From Acidimicrobiia bacterium (lineage in GTDB: Bacteria; Actinomycetota; Acidimicrobiia; Acidimicrobiales; Bin134), in NCBI GenBank assembly GCA_009842675.1, contig VYEX01000002.1, positions 69,592 to 133,591 on the forward strand: a DNA stretch of 64,000 bases. The letters are read 5' to 3'. This document shows, one piece after another, positions 1 through 8,191 of this stretch; position 1 is the first letter of the stretch; every line of letters starts with the position of its first letter. Position numbers and translations under genes: made by a program. The notes below the pieces were generated by a model that had not been told where the DNA came from, searched no databases, and worked only from the letters and a program-made list of their open reading frames with translations.

Positions 1-25
1 ACCCTCAGTCAACTACACCGACTCG

Positions 26-1933
26 GTGGTCAGCATGAACCAAGGCAGCGGGGAGATCGGCCGAGTTCTGGGCGGGCGCTACCGTCTTGTGACCCGCATC
101 GGCGCCGGTCGATTCACCCATGTCTTCTTGGCCTACGACTTGTCTCAGTCGCGTCGGGTGGCGGTCAAGCTGCTGGCCGAGGAGGTCCTGCCTGAAGGGT
201 GGAACAGAGATGGGGTGTTCTCCAGCCGCTACCTAGAGGCTGCCGAGGAGGCTGCCGCAGTGGTTCACCCGCATCTAGCCGCCGTGCACGACTGGGGAGA
301 ATCCGAGATCGGCCCTTATGTGGTGAACGAGTACCTGGTGGGTGGGAGCCTCCGGGGCATGCTCGATTCCGGGCATTTGCTGTCGCCCTCTCAGACGCTG
401 ATGGTCGGATTGGAGGTGGCCCGCGGACTTGAGCACATACATCGCCTTGGGCTCGTCCATCAAGATGTCCGGCCCTCCAACATCCTGTTCGACGGCCGCG
501 GCCGATCCCGCCTGGCTGATCTGGGAACGTCATCGGTATTGAACTCGCTCGAGTCAGGTGGGGCGCTTATGTCGAGGTCGGTCTTCTCGGAGATCGACGC
601 GGTGCGCTACTCCTCCCCGGAGCAGGCGCAGAGGCTGGCTCCCGACCAAAAGAGCGACGTGTATTCCCTGGTTCTGGTGCTCACCGAGGCATTGTCAGGC
701 CGAGTGCCATTCGAATCCGACGATCCCGAGTACACGCAGATGGCCAAGATGAGCCGCCAGCTCGACCTGGCCGGTCAATTCGACAGGTTGGGACGGGTGT
801 TGGAAATGGCGGGACGGCCGGAAAGGGATGATCGTCCCAGTGCCCACGATCTGGGACTAGCGCTGCTGGCCTCGGCAGGAACGCTGTCCCGGCCGGCCCC
901 GCTTCCGCTGCCCAAAGAAGGGCCGGAGATTCCCGATACTGCGGAGACCGCCGCGGTAGGGGCGCCGTCGAGTCGTTCAGAGGCGGCGAGCGCTCCGTCC
1001 GATGCCGGTCGTCCCGCGTACCGGCGAGTGTTGGCGGCGCTGGTGGCCCTGGTGTTGCTGGGAGCGGCCGGATTTGGGGCATTTGCCCTCTGGGAGAGGC
1101 AATTCGGCACAGAAACCCAGCCGGTGCCTGATCTGTCTGGCGCCGACGAGGCTGAAATGCTCCGCATTGAGAGCGAATTCGGCTGGGTTCTCAATCGCCT
1201 CGATCAAAGACAAGACGGCACGGTTGCGGGCCAGGTACTCCGACAAGCACCTCAGCCGGGTACCCAATTGGAGGAGGGGGAGACCGTCACGGTGTGGGTG
1301 TCATTGGGTCCTGAGCTGGTGGCCATTCCCAGCAACCTGGCCGGTCTCGCGGTGGAAGATGCTGAGACTTCGCTGGTTGCGGTGGGTCTTTCGGTGGGGG
1401 ATATCACCCAGCGGCCCGACGAATCGGTGATTGCCGGGGTGGTCATCGAGGTGGACGAGCTCTTTACCGAGGTAGAGCCGGGCTCCAGTGTGGATTTGGT
1501 GGTTTCGCTTGGGCCATTGCCTCGCGTGGTGCCTGACATCGAAGTCGGCTCTTCGTTGGCCGTGGCCAGAGAAAGGCTGGAACAAGTCCGTCTGGGAGTG
1601 TTGGAGTGGCGGGTGTCAGACAATGAGGTGCAGGTCGACCACGTGGTGAGATTGGAGCCCCCGCCGGGAACCGAGGTGGCCGCCGACTCGATAATCACTG
1701 TGGTGATTTCCACCGGGCCTGAGCAGGTACGAGTGCCCGATGTGGCCACCCTCGGAGTTGGCGATGCTCTAGGCGTTCTGGAAGAAGCGGGTCTGTGTCT
1801 TGGCGAGATCGAGGGTCCGCTGGAGTCTGAGATTCTGGCGTCCAACCCTCCCGCCGACACGGTCGTGGACTTCGGCACGTGCGTGGATCTGTTCACCCGC
1901 CCCGACGAGGAGGATGGTGAGAGTTCCGGATAA
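26..1933 (+). CDS. PASTA-domain Ser/Thr protein kinase (PknB/StkP type)
   Basis: Membrane Ser/Thr kinase expected to sense cell-wall fragments and phosphorylate growth and division proteins. The N-terminal kinase domain (about residues 18-290) has a Gly-rich loop (IGAGRFTHV), the ATP-binding Lys in VAVKLL, a catalytic loop HQDVRPSN in place of the usual HRDxKxxN, and DLG in place of DFG, followed by SSPEQA. A single membrane segment lies near residues 333-357. Outside it are about four PASTA repeats of some 67 residues each, each ending in a V-S-x-GP type motif. The catalytic Asp is kept, so activity is plausible. The start could also be the ATG at 35. The 3' end faces the next gene. Confidence 0.9.
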   Translation: MVSMNQGSGEIGRVLGGRYRLVTRIGAGRFTHVFLAYDLSQSRRVAVKLLAEEVLPEGWNRDGVFSSRYLEAAEEAAAVVHPHLAAVHDWGESEIGPYVVNEYLVGGSLRGMLDSGHLLSPSQTLMVGLEVARGLEHIHRLGLVHQDVRPSNILFDGRGRSRLADLGTSSVLNSLESGGALMSRSVFSEIDAVRYSSPEQAQRLAPDQKSDVYSLVLVLTEALSGRVPFESDDPEYTQMAKMSRQLDLAGQFDRLGRVLEMAGRPERDDRPSAHDLGLALLASAGTLSRPAPLPLPKEGPEIPDTAETAAVGAPSSRSEAASAPSDAGRPAYRRVLAALVALVLLGAAGFGAFALWERQFGTETQPVPDLSGADEAEMLRIESEFGWVLNRLDQRQDGTVAGQVLRQAPQPGTQLEEGETVTVWVSLGPELVAIPSNLAGLAVEDAETSLVAVGLSVGDITQRPDESVIAGVVIEVDELFTEVEPGSSVDLVVSLGPLPRVVPDIEVGSSLAVARERLEQVRLGVLEWRVSDNEVQVDHVVRLEPPPGTEVAADSIITVVISTGPEQVRVPDVATLGVGDALGVLEEAGLCLGEIEGPLESEILASNPPADTVVDFGTCVDLFTRPDEEDGESSG

Positions 1934-1942
1934 GGCTGACTG

Positions 1943-2371
1943 CTATTTCAGGTCGGTGATTGCCTGAAGGCGGGCCTGAGCATGTTGGGCGAAGGCGATT
2001 TGCTCTTCGCTCATTCCCTCGCCGAAGAGTATGAGGACAAGGGCCAAGTCTCCGTCTACCCGAAGGGCGCCGGTGAGGAAGCCGTGGGCAACGACATCGG
2101 GATCATCGGTCACGAATGCGGCCAGAGCCGCTGGATAGTCCAATACCACGGTGGCATCAGGGTCTTCCAGATTGCCGGGAACGGGCAGCGGTCCTCCCGC
2201 TTCGGTGTCGATGTAGGCCCGGAACCGGCCGTCGCCGAAGGGGGTGCCGGTGACCACTAGGTTGACTCTGGCCCGCTGCCTTGCCGCTGGCGCTTTTGGG
2301 GCAAGCTCATCCCGCAGCGCCATTGCTGCCTCGAGCCACCCTGGGCTGAGAAACGGGTGCGTCCCCATCAT
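1943..2371 (-). CDS. SCP2-like sterol/lipid-binding domain protein
   Basis: Small protein of about 142 residues whose C-terminal half has the pattern of SCP2-type lipid carrier domains: a PDATVVLDY strand, a segment DPDVVAHGFLTGALRVDGDL, then a hydrophobic strand and a terminal helix. The start is placed at tandem ATG codons (2371/2368). The open frame continues upstream to 2605, but that part overlaps gatC on the other strand and lacks domain features. It is convergent with the kinase and divergent from gatC, with about 63 bp between starts. The ligand is unknown; the call rests on pattern recognition only. Confidence 0.6.
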   Translation of the reverse strand: MMGTHPFLSPGWLEAAMALRDELAPKAPAARQRARVNLVVTGTPFGDGRFRAYIDTEAGGPLPVPGNLEDPDATVVLDYPAALAAFVTDDPDVVAHGFLTGALRVDGDLALVLILFGEGMSEEQIAFAQHAQARLQAITDLK

Positions 2372-2434
2372 GGCAACGTATCGTCGGAGCAGCGCGGGAA
2401 TCCGGCAATTGGGGCGGTACGATGTCGATTCGGT

Positions 2435-2740
2435 ATGGGGCAACAACGCATAACTCGGGCCGAGTGCGCCCATGTGGCCGCGTTGGCCCGCCTGGAGCTG
2501 ACCGATGAGGAACTGGACCGCTTCACTGGCCAGCTCGACGAGCTGCTGGACCATGTGGCCGAGGTGGAGGCGCTGGATGTGGAAGGCCTCCCTCCGACGA
2601 TGCACGCTCTTCCAATCGCCAACCTGCTTCGCCCGGACACTCCTGGCGAGGTGCTCGACCGCGACGAGGTTCTATCTCAGGCACCGGTGGCCGAGAACGG
2701 GCAGTTCCGAGTTCCCCCAATATTGGGGGAGGCACCGTGA
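2435..2740 (+). CDS. gatC: Asp-tRNA(Asn)/Glu-tRNA(Gln) amidotransferase subunit C
   Basis: Small subunit of the GatCAB complex that converts misacylated Glu-tRNA(Gln) and Asp-tRNA(Asn) to the correct forms. The product of 101 residues has the family length and the typical N-terminal stretch CAHVAALARLELTDEEL, followed by the ALDVEGLPPTMH region and a DRDEVLSQAPVAENGQFRVPPIL-type tail. The start was set at the ATG of MGQQRITRAE; upstream in-frame codons do not resemble the family. Its last codons overlap the gatA start by 4 bp, which implies translational coupling. Confidence 0.95.
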   Translation: MGQQRITRAECAHVAALARLELTDEELDRFTGQLDELLDHVAEVEALDVEGLPPTMHALPIANLLRPDTPGEVLDRDEVLSQAPVAENGQFRVPPILGEAP

Positions 2741-4155
2741 GCGCGGTGGAAATTGCCGCGGCAGTGCGGTCTGGACAGCAATCAGCCCGCTCGGCGGTCG
2801 AGGAGTGCCTGAGTGTGATCGAAGAAGGCGACGCTGAGGTCCATGCCTTCAACCTGGTGACCGCGGCGCAGGCTCGGACTCGGGCTGACGAGATCGACGC
2901 CGCGGTGGCCGATGGCCGAGACCCCGGTCCGCTGGCCGGGGTTCCCGTCGCCCTCAAAGACAACCTGTGTACTCGGGGGGTGCCCACCACCTGCTCTTCT
3001 CGCATCTTGGAGGGTTGGGAGCCCCCGTATGACGCCACGGTGGTGGAGAAGCTCCACAATGCCGGGGCCATAGTGGTGGGCAAGACCAACATGGATGAAT
3101 TTGCCATGGGCAGTTCGACGGAGAATTCGGCGTTTGGTCCCACCCGCAATCCGTGCGACCCCAACCGAGTGCCGGGGGGGTCGTCAGGGGGGAGCGCGGC
3201 CGCCGTGGCCGCCGGGTTCGCCTCCATTGCGCTGGGCAGCGACACCGGAGGATCGATCCGCCAGCCGGCGGCGTTGTGCGGGGTTGTCGGGGTGAAGCCC
3301 ACCTACGGGTTGGTGTCCCGCTTCGGGTTGGTGGCCTTCGCCTCCTCTTTGGACCAGATCGGCCCGTTCACCACCACGGTGGCCGACTCAGCGGCTGTTC
3401 TGGATGTCATAAGCGGTCCTGACCACCGCGACTCCACCAGCATCCGGGATTCCCTGCCTCCGGTGACCGACACGCTGGACGACGGAGTGGATGGGCTCCG
3501 GGTGGGAGTGCTGGCCGAGTTGAGCGGCGACGGCATAGCCCCCGATGTGTCGGCTCGTTTGCGGGCCGCGATTGACGCCCTGGAATCGGCCGGGGCCCGA
3601 GTAGCCGAGGCCAGCGTACCTGCGGCGGTATTCGGGTTGTCGGCCTACTACCTGATTGCCCCCGCTGAGGCATCCAGCAATCTGGCCCGTTACGACGGGG
3701 TCCGCTACGGATTGCGGATGGACGCTTCCAACACGCCTGACATGAACACCGCCACCCGCTCCGCCGGCTTCGGCGACGAAGTGAAGCGCCGCATCATGAT
3801 CGGCACCTACGCCTTGTCGGCCGGGTACTACGACGCCTACTACGGCAAAGCGCAGAAGGTCCGCACACTGATCATCAACGACTTCGCCTCGGTGTGGGAG
3901 CAGTTCGACCTACTGGTGAGCCCCACCTCGCCCACCACCGCGTTTTCGCTGGGCGAGCGCACTGCCGATCCCATGGCCATGTACATGAGCGACGTCTGCA
4001 CCGTTCCGGTGAACCTCACCGGACAGACCGCCATGTCGGTGCCTTACGGCGTCGGCGACGACGGCCTGCCGGTGGGCGTGCAGGTCATGGCCCCAGCCTT
4101 GGGCGAATCGGTCATGTTCCGGGCCGCTGCGGTTCTGGAAGCGAGCCTGCGATGA
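2737..4155 (+). CDS. gatA: Asp-tRNA(Asn)/Glu-tRNA(Gln) amidotransferase subunit A
   Basis: Glutamine amidase subunit of GatCAB that releases ammonia for the transamidation done by GatB. At 472 residues it has the family length. The amidase-signature triad is visible as Lys74 (in VALKDNL), cis-Ser149 (in PGGSSGGS) and Ser173 (in DTGGSIRQPA), with the 75- and 24-residue spacing usual in GatA. The start is GTG and overlaps the gatC stop; its stop overlaps the gatB ATG. The order C-A-B is the common bacterial operon. The organism presumably lacks GlnRS and/or AsnRS (inference). Confidence 0.97.
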   Translation: MSAVEIAAAVRSGQQSARSAVEECLSVIEEGDAEVHAFNLVTAAQARTRADEIDAAVADGRDPGPLAGVPVALKDNLCTRGVPTTCSSRILEGWEPPYDATVVEKLHNAGAIVVGKTNMDEFAMGSSTENSAFGPTRNPCDPNRVPGGSSGGSAAAVAAGFASIALGSDTGGSIRQPAALCGVVGVKPTYGLVSRFGLVAFASSLDQIGPFTTTVADSAAVLDVISGPDHRDSTSIRDSLPPVTDTLDDGVDGLRVGVLAELSGDGIAPDVSARLRAAIDALESAGARVAEASVPAAVFGLSAYYLIAPAEASSNLARYDGVRYGLRMDASNTPDMNTATRSAGFGDEVKRRIMIGTYALSAGYYDAYYGKAQKVRTLIINDFASVWEQFDLLVSPTSPTTAFSLGERTADPMAMYMSDVCTVPVNLTGQTAMSVPYGVGDDGLPVGVQVMAPALGESVMFRAAAVLEASLR

Positions 4156-5603
4156 GCGCGGACACCCTCGACGTTCCCGGATTGGGAGCCCCGGCCGACA
4201 CCGAGTGGGAGACGGTGGTGGGGTTAGAGGTCCACGCCGAGCTGGCCACCGAGACCAAGCTGTTCAGCGCTAGTCCCAACCGATTCGGCGGCGAACCCAA
4301 CACCCACATCGACCCAGTGTCTCTCGGATTGCCGGGTTCCCTCCCCGTCCTCAACGAAAAAGCGGTGGAGTTGGCCATCCGGGTGGGATTGTCCCTCAAC
4401 TGCCGGGTCCAGCCATCGATTTTCGCCCGCAAGAACTACTTCTATCCCGACATGCCCAAAGACTTTCAGATCAGCCAGTACGACCAGCCGATCAACGTCG
4501 ACGGCTGGCTGGAGCTGCCCTCAGGTAAGCGGGTCGGAATCGAGCGGGCCCATCTGGAGGAGGACACCGGCAAGACCGTCCACATCGGCGGGGGAGGGCG
4601 CATCCACGAGGCCGGTTACTCGCTGGTTGACTACAACCGGGCCGGGGTGCCGCTCATTGAGATCGTGGGCCACCCGGAGCTGCGATCGGCTGAGGAAGCC
4701 CGCCATTACGTGACGGAATTGCGATCCATCTTGGTGGCGGTGGGGGCGTCGGACGGCAAGATGGAGGAGGGTTCGCTGCGGGTGGACTGCAATGTGTCGG
4801 TGAGACCGCTTGGCATCGACCGGCTGGGCACCCGGTGCGAGATCAAGAACGTGAACTCGTTGCGCTCGCTGGGCCGGGCCATCGAGTACGAGTCACGCCG
4901 TCAGATCGACCAGTTGATCAGCGGCCATCCGATAGAGCAGCAGACCCGGCACTGGAACGAGGACGACGGGCGCACTCACGCCCTGCGCTCCAAGGAGGAG
5001 GACTACGACTACCGCTACTTTCCCGAGCCTGATCTGCTGCCCCTCGACCCCAGCGCCGAGTGGGTGGAGCAGATCCGCCAGGCGCTGCCCGTATTGCCCC
5101 GAGACCGCCGGCAGTCCCTGGCAGAGGCAGCCCCCACAGTCGAGGCCGATCACATCGCACTGGCCGTCGAGCGCTCGATGGACGAGCTGGCGCTGGCCGC
5201 CATCAGCGGGGGAGGCCCATCCGAACGGGTGATGACCCATGTCATCCAAAACCTGGCCGACGGAGTTGGAATGCTTTCCCCCGAGTCCCTAGCCAGCTTG
5301 GTGGCCATGGAAGAGGCGGGCGAGCTGACGGCAACCCAGGCCAAGAAGGTGCTGGCTGTGCTGGTGGAGAGCGGGGGATCGCCCCAAAAAGCGGCCCAGT
5401 CGCTGGGGTTCGAAGCCATGGACTCCGGCGAGCTGGAGACCCTGGTGGATGGGCTCATCAGCGAGCACCCCGACGAGTGGTCCCGGTTCTGCGAGGGCGA
5501 CAACAAGCTCACCGGGTTCTTCGTCGGCCAAGTGATGAAGACCACCCAGGGACGAGCCGACGGCAAAGCCGTCACCCAGCTCCTCAACGCCCGCCGCGGC
5601 TAG
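4152..5603 (+). CDS. gatB: Asp-tRNA(Asn)/Glu-tRNA(Gln) amidotransferase subunit B
   Basis: tRNA-binding and kinase subunit of GatCAB that activates the misacylated tRNA. The 483-residue product has the family N-terminus (WETVVGLEVHAELATETKLF), the RKNYFYPDMPKDFQISQYDQP block, HLEEDTGKT, and the C-terminal YqeY-like helical domain ending with GFFVGQVMKTTQGRADGKAV. The ATG at 4152 overlaps the gatA stop as ATGA. The frame is open further upstream inside gatA, but that extension is a shadow. Confidence 0.97.
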   Translation: MSADTLDVPGLGAPADTEWETVVGLEVHAELATETKLFSASPNRFGGEPNTHIDPVSLGLPGSLPVLNEKAVELAIRVGLSLNCRVQPSIFARKNYFYPDMPKDFQISQYDQPINVDGWLELPSGKRVGIERAHLEEDTGKTVHIGGGGRIHEAGYSLVDYNRAGVPLIEIVGHPELRSAEEARHYVTELRSILVAVGASDGKMEEGSLRVDCNVSVRPLGIDRLGTRCEIKNVNSLRSLGRAIEYESRRQIDQLISGHPIEQQTRHWNEDDGRTHALRSKEEDYDYRYFPEPDLLPLDPSAEWVEQIRQALPVLPRDRRQSLAEAAPTVEADHIALAVERSMDELALAAISGGGPSERVMTHVIQNLADGVGMLSPESLASLVAMEEAGELTATQAKKVLAVLVESGGSPQKAAQSLGFEAMDSGELETLVDGLISEHPDEWSRFCEGDNKLTGFFVGQVMKTTQGRADGKAVTQLLNARRG

Positions 5604-5640
5604 CAGCCTGGAGAATGCCCCTCGAGGGAAAGCAGATAGG

Positions 5641-6894
5641 GTGCGGGGCGATATGACGCTCTTGGAACAGTCGGCCCGCTTGATCGACGAGTCGGTCTAC
5701 GAGGGACCGCGGTCGGTCCAGCCCATGGACGGCTCATTCCACGAGATCGCCGATGGCATTGCCGTAGTGTGCGCCTTCTCGCACGTCTGGTCGCTGGCCA
5801 CTGACGAGGGGCTAGTGGCAATCGACACGTCGCTGCCGATGTTCGCTCCCGGCGTGCTGAGGCACCTTCATAAGTGGAGGAGCCAGCCGGTGCATACCAT
5901 CGTTTACACCCACGGCCACGCCGACCACGTCGGCGGCGCCCCGGCCTTTGTCGAAGATGCCAAGGAGCGAGGAAGTCCGGCCCCCCAGGTGGTCGCCCAT
6001 GAGGCAGTGGGACCCCGTTTCGACCGATACAACCTCACCCACGGCTACAACCAAACGATCAACCGCCGCCAGTTCAGCGCCAACGACATGTTGGACCTGT
6101 TCGCCGACGACTGGGTGTACCCGAACACCACCTATACCGATGCTCTCGATCTGGAGGTTGGAAGCGCTTCGCTCCAGCTCATGCACGCTCAGGGGGAGAC
6201 CGACGACCACACCATGGTGTGGATGCCCCAAGAGCAGGCGCTGTTTGTGGGCGACCTGTTCATCTGGTTCTTCCCCAACGCTGGCAACCCCCAGAAAGTG
6301 CAGCGCTACCCCTCCGAGTGGGCCGCAGCCTTGCGGCGAATGATCGAGTTGCGCCCGAAATTCCTGCTTCCGGCCCACGGTCTGCCCATTGCCGGAGAGG
6401 AACGCATTGCCATGGTGCTAAACGATGTGGCCACTGCGTTGGAGGGCCTGGTGGCCGACACGCTGGAGATGATGAACGCGGGGGCGCGTCTCGACGACAT
6501 CATCCATCAGGTGCGGGTTCCCGACGACCTGATGGACAAGCCCTACCTGCGAGCCGCCTACGACGAGCCCGAATTCGTGGTTCGCAACATCTGGCGGCTC
6601 TATGGAGGGTGGTACGACGGCAATCCCGCCCGTCTCAAGCCCGCCCCCGACCAGGCGCTGGCCGCTGAGGTGGCCCAGTTGGCCGGAGGCGCGGCGGCCG
6701 TTGCTGCCAGGGCTAGTGAACTGGGCAAGGCCGGCAATTTGCGGCTGGCCTGCCACCTCGCCGAGTGGGCCGCCCAAGCTGCACCTGATGATCCCGAAGT
6801 TCTCGAGGTGCGAGCCGACGTCTACCGCCAGCGGCGAGATCAAGAGCAGTCGCTCATGTCCCGCGGTATCTACAACGACGCCAGCCAATCATGA
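5641..6894 (+). CDS. MBL-fold hydrolase of the alkyl-sulfatase (SdsA/BDS1) type
   Basis: Zinc metallo-beta-lactamase-fold hydrolase. The metal-binding motif HGHADHVGG is at residues 91-99, preceded by HTIVYT, and further downstream are HAQGETDDHT and LLPAHG. The C-terminal part with NIWRLYGGWYDGNPARLKPAP and a helical tail matches the dimerisation domain of linear alkyl sulfatases. At 417 residues it lacks the SCP2-like third domain of full-length SdsA. The start is GTG at 5641, or possibly the ATG at 5653. Its stop overlaps the next gene by 4 bp, so the two are probably co-transcribed. Sulfate-ester substrate is inferred from family only. Confidence 0.8.
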   Translation: MRGDMTLLEQSARLIDESVYEGPRSVQPMDGSFHEIADGIAVVCAFSHVWSLATDEGLVAIDTSLPMFAPGVLRHLHKWRSQPVHTIVYTHGHADHVGGAPAFVEDAKERGSPAPQVVAHEAVGPRFDRYNLTHGYNQTINRRQFSANDMLDLFADDWVYPNTTYTDALDLEVGSASLQLMHAQGETDDHTMVWMPQEQALFVGDLFIWFFPNAGNPQKVQRYPSEWAAALRRMIELRPKFLLPAHGLPIAGEERIAMVLNDVATALEGLVADTLEMMNAGARLDDIIHQVRVPDDLMDKPYLRAAYDEPEFVVRNIWRLYGGWYDGNPARLKPAPDQALAAEVAQLAGGAAAVAARASELGKAGNLRLACHLAEWAAQAAPDDPEVLEVRADVYRQRRDQEQSLMSRGIYNDASQS

Positions 6895-8048
6895 ACTTCG
6901 ACACTGAAGCGGTGGATCTGGCCCTGACCACGACCAGGGCGGTGCGGAAGCGGCTGGATCTCGAGCGGCCGGTAGACGACCAGATCATCCTCGACTGCAT
7001 CGACATCGCCGAGCAAGCCCCCACCGGCGGGAACCAGACCAGTCGCCGGTGGATTGTGGTTCGCGATCCCGAGATCAAGCAGGAACTGGCCCGGCTGTAC
7101 CGCGAAGTGGTGGGGGGCTTCATGCTCGAGGCCCGCGACCGCTTGGAGGGCACCGACCATCCTCGGGCTCGGACGGTGAGCTCGTCTGCCTACCTGGTGG
7201 AGCACTTGGCCGAAGTGCCGGTGATCGTCATTCCCACCATCGTGGGCCGCCACGATGGCAGCGGCGCGCCCGGTCTGTTCGACTCTGTTATCCAGAGCGG
7301 GTGGAGCTTCTGCGTGGCCCTGCGGGCCCGGGGATTGGGCACCGCTTGGACCACGGCCGTCCTGGCCAAGGCCCCCGAATTGAAGGAGCTGCTCGGTATC
7401 CCCGACGAGATCACCGAGATCGCCATGTTCCCGGTGGCCTGGACCAAGGGCACCGATTTCCGACCCGCTCGCCGGATTCCAGCCCGGGATATCACCTTCT
7501 TCGACGGCTACGGCCGCATCTACGAGGCAGGTCCGGGAACTTCAGTGACTATGGCCGACGGTCCCGGAATGGTGGTGGAGACCGACATCGCGGCCGGGTT
7601 GGACGACGTGTGGGCCGCGGTCACCGACATCGACCTGCCGGCTCAGTTCTCCGACGAGTTCACCGGGGCAACCTGGGACGAGGGTTTCGACGGCCCTGCC
7701 CTGGGTGCCACCTTCACCGGCCGCAACCACCTCGAAGTAATGGGCGACTGGGAAGTTCCATGTTTCGTGGATGTATGCGAAGCACCGGTGGCCTTCGGCT
7801 GGTGTACATCCGACCCCGACAACCCCGGGGCCCGATGGCGCTTCGAGATCCAACCGCTAATGGGAGGCGGCACCCGGCTGCTGTACCGACTGCTGCTCGG
7901 CCCCGGCCCTTCGGGCCTCAACATGTTCATCGAACAGAACCCCGACAAAGAGCACCGCATCATCGCCAACCGCCTCCGAGTCCACCGGGCCAACATGCAG
8001 CGAGTAGTAGACGGCATAAAGGCCCACATCGAGGCCTCCGCCGGCTAG
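6891..8048 (+). CDS. nitroreductase-SRPBCC fusion protein
   Basis: Two-domain protein. Residues 1 to about 205 are a nitroreductase fold (TTRAVRKRLDLERPVDDQ at the start, EQAPTGGNQT, and the FCVALRARGLGTAWTT helix) expected to bind FMN and use NAD(P)H. Residues from about 225 to the end look like an SRPBCC (START-like) ligand-binding domain, with TDIAAGLDDVWAAVTDIDLPA and a long C-terminal helix. Fusion of a flavin reductase to a hydrophobic-pocket domain suggests that the second domain presents or shields a lipophilic substrate. It overlaps the preceding MBL hydrolase by 4 bp. Confidence 0.8.
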   Translation: MNFDTEAVDLALTTTRAVRKRLDLERPVDDQIILDCIDIAEQAPTGGNQTSRRWIVVRDPEIKQELARLYREVVGGFMLEARDRLEGTDHPRARTVSSSAYLVEHLAEVPVIVIPTIVGRHDGSGAPGLFDSVIQSGWSFCVALRARGLGTAWTTAVLAKAPELKELLGIPDEITEIAMFPVAWTKGTDFRPARRIPARDITFFDGYGRIYEAGPGTSVTMADGPGMVVETDIAAGLDDVWAAVTDIDLPAQFSDEFTGATWDEGFDGPALGATFTGRNHLEVMGDWEVPCFVDVCEAPVAFGWCTSDPDNPGARWRFEIQPLMGGGTRLLYRLLLGPGPSGLNMFIEQNPDKEHRIIANRLRVHRANMQRVVDGIKAHIEASAG

Positions 8049-8062
8049 TTCAGCGGGCTAGG

Positions 8063-8081
8063 GCAGCAGGCTTGCTGCTTT
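8063..8081 (+). terminator. candidate terminator after the nitroreductase fusion
   Basis: A 6-bp perfect stem (GCAGCA / TGCTGC) with a GGCT loop is followed by TTT, 14 bases after the stop of the upstream gene. It lies in the 143-bp space between two converging genes. The T run is short, so efficiency is uncertain. Confidence 0.4.
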
Positions 8082-8191
8082 GGCGCTACCGGTTCTCGCT
8101 TCATCGCCGCGTGGGATGAGGTCCCAGACAGATGAGCCATGCACAGCTTCGAGTGATTCAGTTAGCGGGCTGAGATCCGGTTGGCGGGTGG

